DNA of 64,000 nt, taken from UBA2137 sp963740205 (GTDB lineage: Bacteria > Pseudomonadota > Alphaproteobacteria > Micavibrionales > Micavibrionaceae). The notes beneath the pieces were generated by a model that worked only from the letters and a program-made list of their open reading frames with translations, ran no database searches and had not been told where the DNA came from. The translations under genes were made by a program, and so were the position numbers. Location of the stretch: NCBI GenBank assembly GCA_963740205.1, contig CAVUDD010000002.1:186001-250000 (forward strand). Direction: 5' to 3'. Positions 42,081 to 52,872 of the stretch are shown in pieces. The first letter of the stretch is position 1, and every line of letters starts with the position of its first letter.

Positions 42081-43430
42081 TAGTTTTGAAACTTCAAAAG
42101 CGACTTGCATGGCTTGCTCTGCATTGAGACGTGGATCGCACAGAGTACTATAATTTTCTGGAAGGTTTTTATCACCAACATTAGCTAAACCTCCAATGCA
42201 TTCGGTGACATTTAAACCTGTCATTTCTAAATGAACACCGCCTGGATAAACGCCTTCATTGTGACAAACCTCAAAAAATTCTCTTATTTCCGCAATGATA
42301 TTTTCAACTCGGCGCGTTTTGAAACCGCTTTCCGATTTTTCGATATTTCCGTGCATTGGATCACAGCACCATACTACGTTATACCCCTCTTCCTTTACCA
42401 TTCTGATAAAAGGGGTGAGATTCTTCTTTACGTTACCTGCTCCTTGTCTGGAAATAAGAGTTAGTCTTCCTGCTTCATTATTAGGATTTAATTTAGCTAC
42501 CAACTTTTTAAAGTCATCAGGTGTGAGGCTAGGCCCACACTTAAAAGCAATGGGATTCTCTACACCACTCAAAAATTCAACATGCGCCCCCTCGGGGTCA
42601 CGAGTTCTGTCACCAATCCATAGAAAATGAGCGGATAAATCATAAAATTTTCCTGTGATAGTATCTTGGCGCACCATGGGTTCTTCATATTCAAGAAGAA
42701 GTGCCTCATGGCTTGTAAAGATTTCTGTTGAGCGTGTTTGCTCTATTTGTGATTTACTGGATATTGAGTTTACGAATTTTATAGATGCGGAAATATCATC
42801 AACCAACTTGGCATATTCGTCAGAGACCTTGGCATTCTTCACAAAATCCAGAAGAAGGTGTTCTACATTTTTTAAATCACTGTATCCACCAGCTGCAAGA
42901 TGACGAATAAAGTTTAATTTAGCTGCCGAGCGGTTATAAGCACGTAACATTCTGTCAGGATCTGGTTTGCGAGCCTCAGGCGTAAACTCTTCCTGATTAA
43001 TGATATCACCACGATAACTTGGAAGTTCTATTCCATTACGCGTTTCAACATCACTTGAACGCGGCTTGGCATACTGTCCCGCAATGCGCCCTATCTTAGT
43101 AATACTTTTATTACCTTTAAACGTAAGAATAACCGCCGTTTGCAAGAACAAGCGAACCAGATCAAGTGTCTCGTTGACATCTGCATCGAAATTCTCAGCA
43201 CAATCACCGCCTTGAAACAAAAAACCATTTCCCTTGGAAATATTGGCAAGAAGACTTTTCAAATGCCTCACTTCCGATGATCCAACCAATGGAGGATTAC
43301 GCCTTAATTGTCGTCTTGCATTGGTAAGGACTTCGTCATCCTTGTATTCAGGAACCTGAGAAATCGGAAAATCGCGCCAGCTTGATGAAGACCATATTTT
43401 TGTTTCATTCTTTTTAACTGCGTTTGCCAT
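42054..43430 (-). CDS. Class II 3-deoxy-7-phosphoheptulonate synthase
   Basis: A 458-residue class II (plant-like) DAHP synthase catalysing the first shikimate step. WSSSSWRDFPISQVPEY, FLFQGGDCAENFDADVNETLD, SYRGDIIN, CGPSLTPDDF, WCCDPMHGN and PGGVHLEMTGLNVTECIGG are characteristic; the metal-binding Cys, His, Glu and Asp lie in these motifs. No ACT domain is seen. Usually called aroF/aroG-like; I leave the symbol open. Confidence 0.95.
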   Translation of the reverse strand: MANAVKKNETKIWSSSSWRDFPISQVPEYKDDEVLTNARRQLRRNPPLVGSSEVRHLKSLLANISKGNGFLFQGGDCAENFDADVNETLDLVRLFLQTAVILTFKGNKSITKIGRIAGQYAKPRSSDVETRNGIELPSYRGDIINQEEFTPEARKPDPDRMLRAYNRSAAKLNFIRHLAAGGYSDLKNVEHLLLDFVKNAKVSDEYAKLVDDISASIKFVNSISSKSQIEQTRSTEIFTSHEALLLEYEEPMVRQDTITGKFYDLSAHFLWIGDRTRDPEGAHVEFLSGVENPIAFKCGPSLTPDDFKKLVAKLNPNNEAGRLTLISRQGAGNVKKNLTPFIRMVKEEGYNVVWCCDPMHGNIEKSESGFKTRRVENIIAEIREFFEVCHNEGVYPGGVHLEMTGLNVTECIGGLANVGDKNLPENYSTLCDPRLNAEQAMQVAFEVSKLLSDSKMRV

Positions 43431-43590
43431 GGTGCTATTTCCTTATCTTTACCGTTTAGGATTTTACGAAAACATGGAAAAGATTTTCATGCAATAAGGA
43501 AAGCGGTTGAAAGGTTACAATAGAAGTCTTTTTTCTGAACAAGAAACCTTATACTCTTATTCAAAGCACGGATTAAAAGAAAGTTTGAAA

Positions 43591-45000
43591 ATGACATTAT
43601 CGCCCTTATCTCCTCTAAAAAGCCCCTATACAAAAACAGGTAAAGCAATCCCTTTGATTGCTGTTACATCCGAACAGTTTAAGAAAATCGATACAGATGA
43701 TTTAAAGACGTTAAAGGCAAAGGGGTTTGCAGGAAAAAAGGGAGAAGTTTCTCTAATTACTAAGGCAAACGGATCTATTGCTAAAATTTATACAGGAATT
43801 GGCGATGATATCGATATTTATGCCCTTAGCCATGTTGCTGGAAAATTAAGTGGATTGGTTTCAGAATCCGAAATTAAAAAATTAACACTATCTCTATCTA
43901 TTTCAGGCTTTAAAAAAGAAGAAAAAGAGCGTCTATATCTGTCGTGGGCATTGTCTCAATATAAATTCGATATCTATAAAAGCGGCAGTGCCCCAATGAC
44001 TCCTAAATTATTGCTTCCAAAAGATATTGACGAAAAGCATCTAATGGCGTCATACGAGGCATTGTCCCTACTTCGTAATATGGTGAACATACCTGCCAAT
44101 GACATGACCCCTGCTACAATCGAAAGCACAGTTAAAAAGGTTGCTACGAAATTTAAAGCAACGGTTAAAACAGTTAAAGGGCAAGCTCTTGAAAAAGGAT
44201 TCCCTCTTGTTCATATGGTAGGTAAAGCAGCAAGCATTCCACCTCGTCTGGTTGAATTGAATTGGGGTAAAAAGACGCATCCTAAACTTACCCTCGTTGG
44301 TAAAGGCGTTTCATTTGATAGTGGCGGACTTAACATGAAACCTGGTCAATATATGGCATTGATGAAAAAGGATATGGCGGGCTCTGCGCACGCACTGGCG
44401 ATTGCCTATATTGTAATGGCGTTAAAATTACCTGTACAATTAAAGCTTCTCATTCCGACAGTAGAAAACGCAATTGCTGGTAATGCCTTCCGTCCAGGCG
44501 ATATTACAAAAAGTCGTAAAGGCATCACTGTTGAAAACACTAATACAGATGCAGAGGGTCGGCTAATACTGGCTGATGCTTTAACTTATGCCAGTGAAGA
44601 TAAGCCTGAGCTTATTATGGATTTTGCAACTTTAACAGGTTCAGCACGTGCGGCACTAGGGCAAGTCATTCCGCCCTTTTTCTCAACAGACGACAAAGAG
44701 GCCGAAAAAATCCAAAAACTGTCTTTTGAAGTTCAAGATCCAGTGTGGAGAATGCCACTTTATCAGCCCTATAAAAAGATAATCGAGAGTGATATTGCTG
44801 ATTTGGTCAATAGCGCATCACCCCCAGGCGATCTGATTTACAGCGCACTCTTCCTTCAACAGTTTGTCGAAGAAAAAATCAACTGGATGCATTTTGATAT
44901 TTTTGCATGGGAACCATCAGGCAAACCAGGTCGTCCCAAAGGTGGCGCTGAAACTGGGTTATGGACTGTTGTGTCCTACCTTCAACAAAGATTTGGCTAA
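43591..45000 (+). CDS. M17 leucyl aminopeptidase family protein
   Basis: A zinc/manganese aminopeptidase of about 469 residues. The metal and catalytic motifs VGKGVSFDSGGLNMKPGQYMALMKKDMAGSA and NTDAEGRLILADAL are intact, as is DFATLTGSARAALG. The frame is open to TTG 43507, which has an AAGGAAA site and is an alternative start adding 28 residues. ATG 43591 fits the family N-terminus (IPLIAVTSEQF) better. The stop overlaps the convergent mur-ligase stop by 4 bases. Confidence 0.9.
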   Translation: MTLSPLSPLKSPYTKTGKAIPLIAVTSEQFKKIDTDDLKTLKAKGFAGKKGEVSLITKANGSIAKIYTGIGDDIDIYALSHVAGKLSGLVSESEIKKLTLSLSISGFKKEEKERLYLSWALSQYKFDIYKSGSAPMTPKLLLPKDIDEKHLMASYEALSLLRNMVNIPANDMTPATIESTVKKVATKFKATVKTVKGQALEKGFPLVHMVGKAASIPPRLVELNWGKKTHPKLTLVGKGVSFDSGGLNMKPGQYMALMKKDMAGSAHALAIAYIVMALKLPVQLKLLIPTVENAIAGNAFRPGDITKSRKGITVENTNTDAEGRLILADALTYASEDKPELIMDFATLTGSARAALGQVIPPFFSTDDKEAEKIQKLSFEVQDPVWRMPLYQPYKKIIESDIADLVNSASPPGDLIYSALFLQQFVEEKINWMHFDIFAWEPSGKPGRPKGGAETGLWTVVSYLQQRFG

Positions 45001-46370
45001 AGATTACCAAGTACCTCTTTTGCAAAATCAGATAGCGTGTCATCACGCGCGCCCATAATCATAATTTTATCACCTGATTTGGCTTGCTTCGAAATAAAAG
45101 GGATGATTTCTGCACGTTTTTCAAACCAATGGGCATTAATGTTCATTGCCTTTGCTTTTTCAATAATATCTTTAGCCGTGACTGATCTATCAACTGTTCC
45201 ACCCGCGTAATACACCTCGGGCATTATTAAAATATCACCTTCGGTAAAGTGTGTATTAAAAGATTGCAATATTTCCTCACCCATTAAACGTAATGGCGTA
45301 AATCCATGTGGCTGGAACATGGCAATAATACGCGCTCCATTTTGTTTCGCCGTTGCAAGTCCTGCTGCAATTTTGTCTGGGTTGTGACCAAAATCATCGA
45401 TTACAGTTACTCCATTTTTTACACCAACCGTTTCCATACGGCGTTTTATACCGCTAAATTCAGAAAGTGCCTTGCACGCATCGTCAATATTTAAGCCCAA
45501 AGCCTTAACAACGCCTAGTGTAGCCAACGCATTGGATATATTATGCTTACCTGGAACATTTAATGTAACTGCCTTACCATTCATGATCAAATGTACAGCC
45601 ATTTTCGAAAAGCTGTATATTTGAGGCATATAAGTCGGCGTCGTTTATTTCCAGTGAAAAAGTTATGGCGTTTGAAGGACGTTTTAACGAGGCTGTGTTT
45701 TCCTCATCCAGATTGAGAACCGCCCTATCCGCACGGTGAACAAAATCACCAAACAGCTTTTTTAACTCGTCCATTGTCATGTGATCTATTGAAATATTAT
45801 TCAAGATTGCAATGGTTGGAGAAAACAACTCAATCGATTTATCACTCTCGTCCATTTCGGAAACAAAGATATCTCCATCACCAATGAGAAAATTTGCGCC
45901 CTTTTCCAAGCTGTGCGTTTTCTAGGTTTTTAACCTGACCGCCATTCATAACAGTGGGGCTGCACCCCAGCTCACTTAACACCGTTGCAATCATGCCTGT
46001 AACAGTTGTTTTACCGCTGGTTCCTGCAATGCCTATCGATGTTTTACTGTTATGAAAGAGCTTGCCCCAGAAGTTGGGCGCGCGTGAGTATTTCAATGTC
46101 TTTTTCTTTTGCCGCTTTTACATCGGGAATACTGTCTTCAATAGCAGCAGATACAACAAGCACATCAGTTGTTTTTTGAATACCGCTACCATCTTGTGGG
46201 AAAAGAGTTATTCCAAGAGAACTCAAGGCTTTAAATTTATCAAGAGAAAGGCTTTGATCATAAGATCGGTCGGAGCCAGACACATTGTGTCCCTTGGCAT
46301 TAAGAATACAAGCCAATGGCATCATACCACTGCCGCCTACCCCACAGAAAAAGTAAGATTTTTTTATCAT
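44997..46370 (-). pseudogene. MurC/Mpl-like Mur ligase, broken by three frameshifts (probable sequence errors)
   Basis: Four overlapping frames give one continuous Mur ligase. N-terminal MIKKSYFFCGVGGSGMMPLA (Rossmann), P-loop GIAGTSGKTTVTGM, central DEENTASLKRP, and C-terminal VIDDFGHNPDKIAAGL, FQPHGFTPLR and MGARDDTLSDFAKEVL. Each junction needs removal of one base: near 46060-46066, 45898-45901 and 45585-45590. That gives 1371 bases or 456 residues, a normal length. The family ligates an amino acid or peptide to UDP-MurNAc. GHNP instead of GHHP suggests a divergent member rather than the main MurC. Confidence 0.8.
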
Positions 46371-46391
46371 CTGAAAAGTATAAATGATTCT

Positions 46392-49020
46392 TTAGGCAAC
46401 AGAACGGTCTTTATTGTCCTTATTCTTTTGTACTTCTTCGCCTTTTTTGACGCCAAAGCGCAAACCATCATCGTTGGCCGAAACAAGTACGGTTGAATAA
46501 TCTGGAATTTCACCGTTCAACATCATTTCAGCCATCTTATTTTGGAGATGGGTTTGTATTGTGCGTTTTAATGGACGAGCACCATAGGCAGGATTATAGC
46601 CCTCAAGAGCAAGCCATGCCTTTGCTTTGTCGTCAACTTTCAGTGCAATACCACGATCTTCAAGAAGTTTGTTCAAGCGACGTAATTGAATATCAACTAT
46701 GCCTTTCATGACATCACGACCCAAACGACGGAAAAGTAGTATTTCATCAAGACGATTAAGAAACTCAGGACGGAAATGTGCGCGTACTGCTGTCATAACA
46801 TCCTCACGAACATTTTCTATATCTTCACCATCTTTCTGATTAACAAGATGATCTGCCCCTAGATTAGAGGTCATAATCAAAAGTGTATTTGCAAAATCAA
46901 CAGTGCGACCCTGGCCATCAGTCAAACGGCCATCATCCAAGCACCTGAAGAAGAATATTGAATACGTCTGGATGCGCTTTTTCAACTTCATCAAAAAGAA
47001 TAACCTGATATGGGCGCCTGCGAACCGCTTCGGTCAATGCACCGCCCTCTTCATAACCAACATATCCTGGAGGTGCGCCAATCAAACGTGCAACGGAATG
47101 TTTCTCCATATATTCCGACATATCAAGGCGAACCATTGCCGTATCATCATCAAAAAGAAACTCAGCCAAGGCTTTGGTTAGCTCTGTTTTCCCTACACCA
47201 GTTGGCCCCAAGAATAAAAATGATCCCAATGGACGGCGAGGATCTTGTAGACCAGCACGTGAACGCCTAATTGCTTGAGAGACCGCTTTCACGGCTTCGC
47301 TCTGTCCTACTACACGACGTTGCAGATTGTCCTCCATTTGAAGCAGTTTTTCACGCTCACCCTCAAGCATCTTGTCCACAGGTATACCTGTCCATTTACT
47401 GACAATTCCTGCAATGTCATCGGCCGTGACCTCTTCATTAATGAGATGTTCCTCTGTAACATTTGCCGCCTCAGATAATTTCTCTTCAAGTTGCGGAATT
47501 GTTGCGTATTTTAACTCTCCAGCCCTTGCCCAATCACCTTCTCGCTCGGCCTGTTCTAATTCAATGCGCGCACGATCAAGTTCCTCAGTAACCTTTTGTC
47601 CTTTATTAAGCTTATCTTTTTCTGCAGACCAACGGATTGTTAGCTTTTCTGATTTGCCTTCCAGATCCTTGAGTTCTTTTTCTAATTCCTCAAGGCGGTC
47701 TTTCGAGGCCTTGTCTTTTTCTTTCTTCAAAGCTTCACGCTCGATTTTCAGCTGAACAATGCGCCTATCCAACTCGTCAATTTCCTCTGGTTTGCTGTCT
47801 GCTTGCATTCTCAACCTTGACGAGGCCTCGTCAATAAGATCAATAGCCTTATCTGGCAAGAATTTATCGGTGATATAGCGGTTTGAAAAATTAGCCGCCG
47901 CAACGATTGCCGAGTTTGTGATGCGTACACCGTGATGAAGTTCGTATTTTTCCTTTAATCCTCGCAAAATCGATATTGTATCCTCAACAGTAGGCTCGCC
48001 AACAAAAACAGACTGAAATCGTCGAGCTAGCGCAGCATCTTTTTCAATATATTTACGGTATTCCTCCAATGTAGTAGCACCGACCATGTGCAGGTCACCT
48101 CGTGCTAATGCAGGCTTTAACATGTTACTCGCATCTAAGGCACCATCAGTCTTCCCAGCACCTACAAGTGTGTGCAATTCATCCAAGAAAAGGATAATCT
48201 GACCTTCGGCCGCCGTAATTTCATCAAGTACAGCCTTCAGCCGTTCCTCGAATTCTCCACGAAACTTCGCACCTGCGAGCAAAGACCCTAAATCCAGAGA
48301 CATTAATCTTTGGTTTTTCAGGCTTTCAGGCACATCACCATTCACAATACGTTGAGCCAGCCCCTCTATAATAGCCGTTTTACCAACGCCCGGTTCGCCA
48401 ATTAGGACAGGATTATTCTTTGTACGTCGTGAAAGTACCTGAATAGTTCTACGAATTTCTTCTTCACGTCCTATGACAGGGTCAAGCTTACCTGTGCGGG
48501 CAACCTCGGTAAGATCGCGCGCATATTTGTTAAGTGCGTCAAAATTATCATCAGCGTTGGCGGAGTTGGCTGTACGCCCTTTACGAATAGCATTAATAGC
48601 CTGATTCAATCCTGCTGGAGTAAGACCACAATCTTGTATATACCCAGCAACCTCAGATGTTTTAGCAAGTGACATAGCCTGCAGAATACGCTCGGCCGTT
48701 ATAAACTTATCTCCTGCTTTTTCACTTAAATTCAATGCGTTATCAATTATCTTTGATATATCGGTTGAAAGTCGCAGTTGTCCTGCTCCTGGACCACTAA
48801 CCTCAGGAAGCTTAGTAAGCGCGACTTCTGCACTTTGTTTTAACTTTGAAGTACTGCCGCCAGCGGACTCGATAATGCGTTGTACGTGGCCTGTATCGTC
48901 ATCTAGCATAACCTTAAGCAGATGCTCTGGCTCAAGAGATTGATGACCAGAGCGCATAGCGAATGTTTGCGCTTGCTGAAGAAAGGACTTTACTTTTTCG
49001 GTAAGTTTTTCGAAATCCAT
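46392..49020 (-). pseudogene. clpB: ATP-dependent chaperone ClpB, broken by one frameshift (probable sequence error)
   Basis: N-terminal domain, first AAA+ (GEPGVGKTAIIEGLA), coiled-coil middle domain (about 400-520, rich in Glu/Lys) and second AAA+ (GPTGVGKTELTKAL) are read from ATG 49018-49020. After NILLQVL the frame shifts; the other frame continues DDGRLTDGQGRTVDF to the end. One extra base near 46937-46938 explains it; removing it gives 875 residues. ClpB is the disaggregase acting with DnaK. A sigma-32-type promoter precedes the gene. The mur-like ligase follows 21 bases downstream. Confidence 0.93.
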
Positions 49021-49084
49021 TTTTGTACCCTTTTAGACTTAAGCTATTATTTTAGCATAGATTCTTGTCTTATTTCCTTAAAAA

Positions 49085-49113
49085 AGATAAGGCGCTAGCA
49101 ACCAAATAACAAG
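49085..49113 (-). promoter_or_regulatory. Putative heat-shock (RpoH) promoter of clpB
   Basis: On the minus strand CTTG (within 49107-49113) is followed after 18 bases by CTTATCTTT (from 49091), fitting the alphaproteobacterial heat-shock consensus CTTG-N17-18-CYTATNT. It lies 65 bases upstream of the clpB ATG, in front of a known heat-shock gene. Confidence 0.65.
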
Positions 49114-49123
49114 TCGGAGCAAA

Positions 49124-49153
49124 TAAAAAGGCCTGCAATAAGACAGGCCTTTG
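49124..49153 (-). terminator. Rho-independent terminator after the DUF4167 gene
   Basis: AAAGGCCTG/CAGGCCTTT stem followed on the minus strand by TTTTATTT, 36 bases beyond the DUF4167 stop and just before the clpB promoter. Confidence 0.85.
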
Positions 49154-49188
49154 AAAAATTTTATAAAAAAATTGGCTGATCTAAAAGA

Positions 49189-49533
49189 TTACGCGTCCTC
49201 TAAAACCTTTTCGTTGCCTACATTTTCAGCTTGCTGCTGTTGCACGGCAGGCTCACTTTGTTGTTGCTTGTATGTTTGCGCAGCCTCTTCATTATACAAT
49301 GAAATTATTCTTTGATAATGCTCGGCATGCTGATGATAACTCTCGGCCAATACTATGTCACCCGAGGCAGTAGCGTCCTTGGCAAGGGTTTCGTATTTCT
49401 CGGCTATCTGGAACGCAGTACCGCGGATGCGTACCTCCGGACCACTACTATCAAAAACCTTGTTTTTGTTTGGTCCTTGATTTCTATTTCCAGCGCGAGT
49501 TCTAGTGCGTCTGTTGGATGATCCGTGTCTCAT
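49189..49533 (-). CDS. DUF4167 domain protein (putative RNA-binding)
   Basis: About 114 residues from ATG 49531-49533 (MRHGSSNRRTRTRAG), preceded by AGGAAAA; the longer frame to 49554 adds seven residues of leader. The basic N-terminus and the central VRIRGTAFQIAEKYETLAKDATASGDIVLAESYHQHAEHYQRII are the alphaproteobacterial DUF4167 signature. The tail is Gln/Glu-rich. It lies downstream of prfA-prmC, its usual location in this class. Confidence 0.92.
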   Translation of the reverse strand: MRHGSSNRRTRTRAGNRNQGPNKNKVFDSSGPEVRIRGTAFQIAEKYETLAKDATASGDIVLAESYHQHAEHYQRIISLYNEEAAQTYKQQQSEPAVQQQQAENVGNEKVLEDA

Positions 49534-49770
49534 AATGTTTTTTTCCTGTTTCAATGTACTTGTTGATAACTTTGATTCGGCAAAGCTGTACGTACACCAT
49601 ACATCTACTAATGTACGGCTGTAAACCCTTATTTTACCAAGAGTTCGTACACCTTAAAATTTAAGGTGCCTCAACTGACTCCTTAACAAGGGACGTAAAA
49701 TGTTGCCCTGAACGATTTCGACCATAAAACGTTTCCAATCTTTTGAGCAAGAACCCTGTCAAAAGTTTTT

Positions 49771-50626
49771 TCATTTATCCCCATTAGAGATATCCACAAC
49801 CCGCGGGATACCAGCGATATCAGGGATGATTTTTCTAGATTCGAGGGAACATCTGCAACGAGTTGCTCTATGTCAGGAATTTGGCCTTTTCCTATCTCGA
49901 AAAATGCGTGACCTTGCGGCTTAAGAACAAATTTAATTTTTTCCAAAAGTTTTTTATAGGGATATATTCCTGTACTCCCACCATCTAATGCTAGAATCGG
50001 GATCGTGATTCCTCACGTCTGGGGCCAATAAAGGAATCTCTTCAGTAGGAATATAGGGTGGATTTGACAAGAAATAATCGAATTGTGCGTTTATTCCATC
50101 AATCCAGTTTGTCTGTATTAGAAAAATTCTATTGTCTTAGCTCCAACTTGTTAGCATTTTCCTTAGCCACAGTAAGCGCATTTAAAGATATATCAGTAGC
50201 AAATCCAATCGCATTTGGTCTTTCCGCAAGAATACTCAAAGCAATACAGCCAGTTCCCGTACCTATGTCACAGAAAGTAAAAGCATCGTGCTTACCAGTA
50301 CCCTGCAAAACAGCATCAACAATTAACTCTGTCTCTGGGCGAGGATCTAATGTGTCTTGTGTAACAATGAACTTTCTTCCGTAAAATTCTTTGTAGCCAA
50401 TAATCTTTGAAATTGGCTTAAAAGCCAAACGTTCCTGCATCGCAAGGACTATTGCCGCATATTTTCCGGATGTAATCTCTAACGTGTCATTCGCTACAAA
50501 ATCCTCTTTACTGATTTCAGCATAATGACAAATCAGTATTCGCGCATCAACATTAGCTGTCTCAAGCCCTTTCTCACGAAAAGCTGCGCGAACCTCGTTA
50601 TAAACATTGCGTAGAGTGTAGGACAT
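49771..50626 (-). pseudogene. prmC: Release factor glutamine methyltransferase PrmC, broken by three frameshifts (probable sequence errors)
   Basis: PrmC methylates the Gln of the GGQ motif in RF1/RF2. The first 165 residues (to ANKLELRQ) include GCIALSILAERP of the SAM site. The catalytic NPPY is encoded at 50053-50064 in another frame, followed by IPTEEIPLLAPDVRNHDP, then LALDGGSTGIYPYKKLLEKIKFVLKPQGHAFFEIGKGQ in a third, and the true end GIPRVVDISNGDK in a fourth segment ending at TGA 49771-49773. One extra base near 50130, one near 49999-50001 and one missing near 49835 account for this; the corrected length is 855 bases (284 residues). It overlaps the prfA stop by one base. Confidence 0.88.
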
Positions 50627-51693
50627 TAGTTTTCGAGTTCAGCAAGACGCTCAGCTTGGTCTTCAGCACGAAGCGCATCAATCATTTCTATAAGACCAGT
50701 ACCCCCCAAAATCTCGTCAAGCTTATAGAGGGTCAGATTAATGCGATGGTCTGTAACTCGTCCCTGCGGGTAGTTATAGGTTCTAATACGTTCTGAGCGG
50801 TCACCTGAGCCTACCTGAGACTTTCTATCGGCCGATCGTACATCCGCAAGCTTTTGACGCTCTAGATCGTACAGACGGCTCTGCAAGACCTTCATAGCCT
50901 TAGCTTTATTCTTATGCTGCGATGATTCATCCTGGATGGCAACAACCACACCACTTGGCATGTGCGTAATACGCACAGCACTCTCGGTTTTGTTGACGTG
51001 CTGCCCTCCCGATCCTGATGCACGGTACACATCAATGCGCAAATCCTTATCATCTATGTGCATATCAACGTCTTCTGCCTCTGGTAAAACTGCTACTGTC
51101 GCAGCAGAAGTATGTATTCTTCCGCCTGACTCCGTTTCAGGAACACGCTGAACACGATGAACACCCGATTTAAATTTAAGCTCTCCAAAAACATCCTTAC
51201 CAGCAATAGAGGCCACAACCTCTTTGAACCCGCCTACATCACTTTCGGAATATTCCATCAATTCGATTTTCCATCCTTTTGCAGATGCAAAGCTCTTGTA
51301 CATTGAAAACAGATTACCTGCGAAAAGAGCAGCCTCGTCGCCACCTGTGCCAGCACGAATTTCAAGAATGGCATTCTTCTTGTCATCCATGTCCTTTGGA
51401 ATAAGGGAAATTTTCAAATCATTTTCTAATTTAGGAAGTTCGTCTTTGATGCGTTGAATATCATCTTGCGCCAGAGATTTCATCTCGGGATCTTTGAGAA
51501 GCTCTTCGAGTTCAATCATTTCCTCTTTGGCTTGTTTGTAACTTTTGGCCGCGCCCACAACATTTTCAAGCTCAGCATACTCCATAGAGTATTTAGTAAA
51601 CTCCTCACCTGATAAATCGCCACTCGACATCAAAGAAGATAGCTCTTCGTGGCGACTTATAATCGTATTGAGTTTTTCATCGAGGGAGGACAT
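50626..51693 (-). CDS. prfA: Peptide chain release factor 1
   Basis: A 355-residue RF1 recognising UAA and UAG. The peptidyl-hydrolysis motif GSGGQHVNKTESAVRITH contains GGQ, and RAGTGGDEAALFAGNLF and RTYNYPQGRVTDHRINLTLY are diagnostic. The intact frame contrasts with broken neighbours on both sides. prmC follows immediately, the common prfA-prmC pairing. Confidence 0.96.
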   Translation of the reverse strand: MSSLDEKLNTIISRHEELSSLMSSGDLSGEEFTKYSMEYAELENVVGAAKSYKQAKEEMIELEELLKDPEMKSLAQDDIQRIKDELPKLENDLKISLIPKDMDDKKNAILEIRAGTGGDEAALFAGNLFSMYKSFASAKGWKIELMEYSESDVGGFKEVVASIAGKDVFGELKFKSGVHRVQRVPETESGGRIHTSAATVAVLPEAEDVDMHIDDKDLRIDVYRASGSGGQHVNKTESAVRITHMPSGVVVAIQDESSQHKNKAKAMKVLQSRLYDLERQKLADVRSADRKSQVGSGDRSERIRTYNYPQGRVTDHRINLTLYKLDEILGGTGLIEMIDALRAEDQAERLAELEN

Positions 51694-51716
51694 GCAAATA
51701 CCTTAAAATAAGTGGG

Positions 51717-52872
51717 CTAACCAGCAGCCTGAAGAGATTTTGTTTCAGAATTAGCCGATTCAATTTCAGCGACCTTATCCTCAACCAAACTCACAACATG
51801 GTCAACAATATCCTCGTCACCTGATTGCAGTCTATGGGAAGTTTCACCACCAATATACATCTGGTGCGTTCCCTTGCCTCCTCCAGTCAAACCAATATCG
51901 GTCATCAATGCCTCACCCGGGCCATTAACAACACACCCTATAATTGATACTGTAAGTGGTGTTGATATGTGAGATAAACGCTCCTCTAAAACCTGCACAG
52001 TTTCAATCACATTGAATTGCTGACGAGCGCATGATGGGCAAGAAATGACGTTCACACCACGGTGACGTAGCCCCAAAGACTTAAGAATTTCAAAACCGAC
52101 TTTCACTTCCTCTACAGGATCGGCAGAAAGAGACACACGAATAGTATCCCCAATACCTGCCCATAAAAGATTTCCCATACCTATTGCTGATTTTACAGTA
52201 CCACTTCTCAATCCACCTGCCTCGGTGATACCTACATGCAATGGATAATCACAAGCATCCGCAAGCTGTGTGTAGGCAGCGGTTGCTAAAAACACATCCG
52301 ATGCCTTGCACGATATTTTGAAGTTAAAGAAATCATTATCCTCTAGTATCTGGATATGCCTGAGTGCGAGACTTAACCATTGCCTCGGGGCAAGGCTCAC
52401 CAAACTTTTCGAGTAAGTCACGCTCAAGAGAGCCCGCGTTCACACCAATTCGAATAGAACAATTGTTATCCTTGGCCGCCTGAACGACCTCTTTCACACG
52501 CGCATCAGATCCAATATTGCCAGGGTTAATACGCAAACATGCTGCACCATTCTCTGCTGCTTCAATGGCGCGCTTATAGTGAAAGTGAATATCCGCAACA
52601 ATTGGAACCTCAACGGCCTTAACAATGTCCTTAAGAGCAAGACTACTTTCTTCATCAGGACAGGAAATACGTACAATATCAGCACCCGCATCTTCCATTG
52701 CACGAACTTGTGCAATAGTTGCCTTGACGTCACGCGTATCTGTATTTGTCATGGTTTGCACAGTAATTGGTGCATCACCACCAACAGGGACATCACCCAC
52801 CATAATCTGGCGTGATTTTCTGCGCTCTATGTGCCTCCATGGGCGAATATGTGTGTGGTCTTGTCCAGACAT
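51717..52872 (-). pseudogene. ispG: 4-hydroxy-3-methylbut-2-en-1-yl diphosphate synthase IspG, broken by one frameshift (probable sequence error)
   Basis: IspG is the [4Fe-4S] enzyme of the MEP isoprenoid pathway. The first half (HIERRKSRQIMVGDVPVGG to PCPEAMVKS) is read from ATG 52870-52872; the second half (ALRHIQILEDNDFFNFKISCKASD, ISCPSCARQQ, GCVVNGPGEA) is in another frame. One extra base near 52368 is the cause; without it the gene is 1155 bases, 384 residues. The three cluster cysteines are present. It overlaps the upstream RodZ-like gene by one base. Confidence 0.92.

Noticed and set aside
49650..49668. CACCTTAAA/TTTAAGGTG palindrome as a terminator after prmC
   Set aside because: The stem is AT-rich and has no T-run on either strand; it could as easily be a binding site, so no feature is called.
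49683..49946. 87-codon ORF at the prmC 3' end as a separate gene
   Set aside because: Its first 50 residues are the PrmC C-terminal region in a shifted frame; the remainder is read-through past the true stop at 49771.
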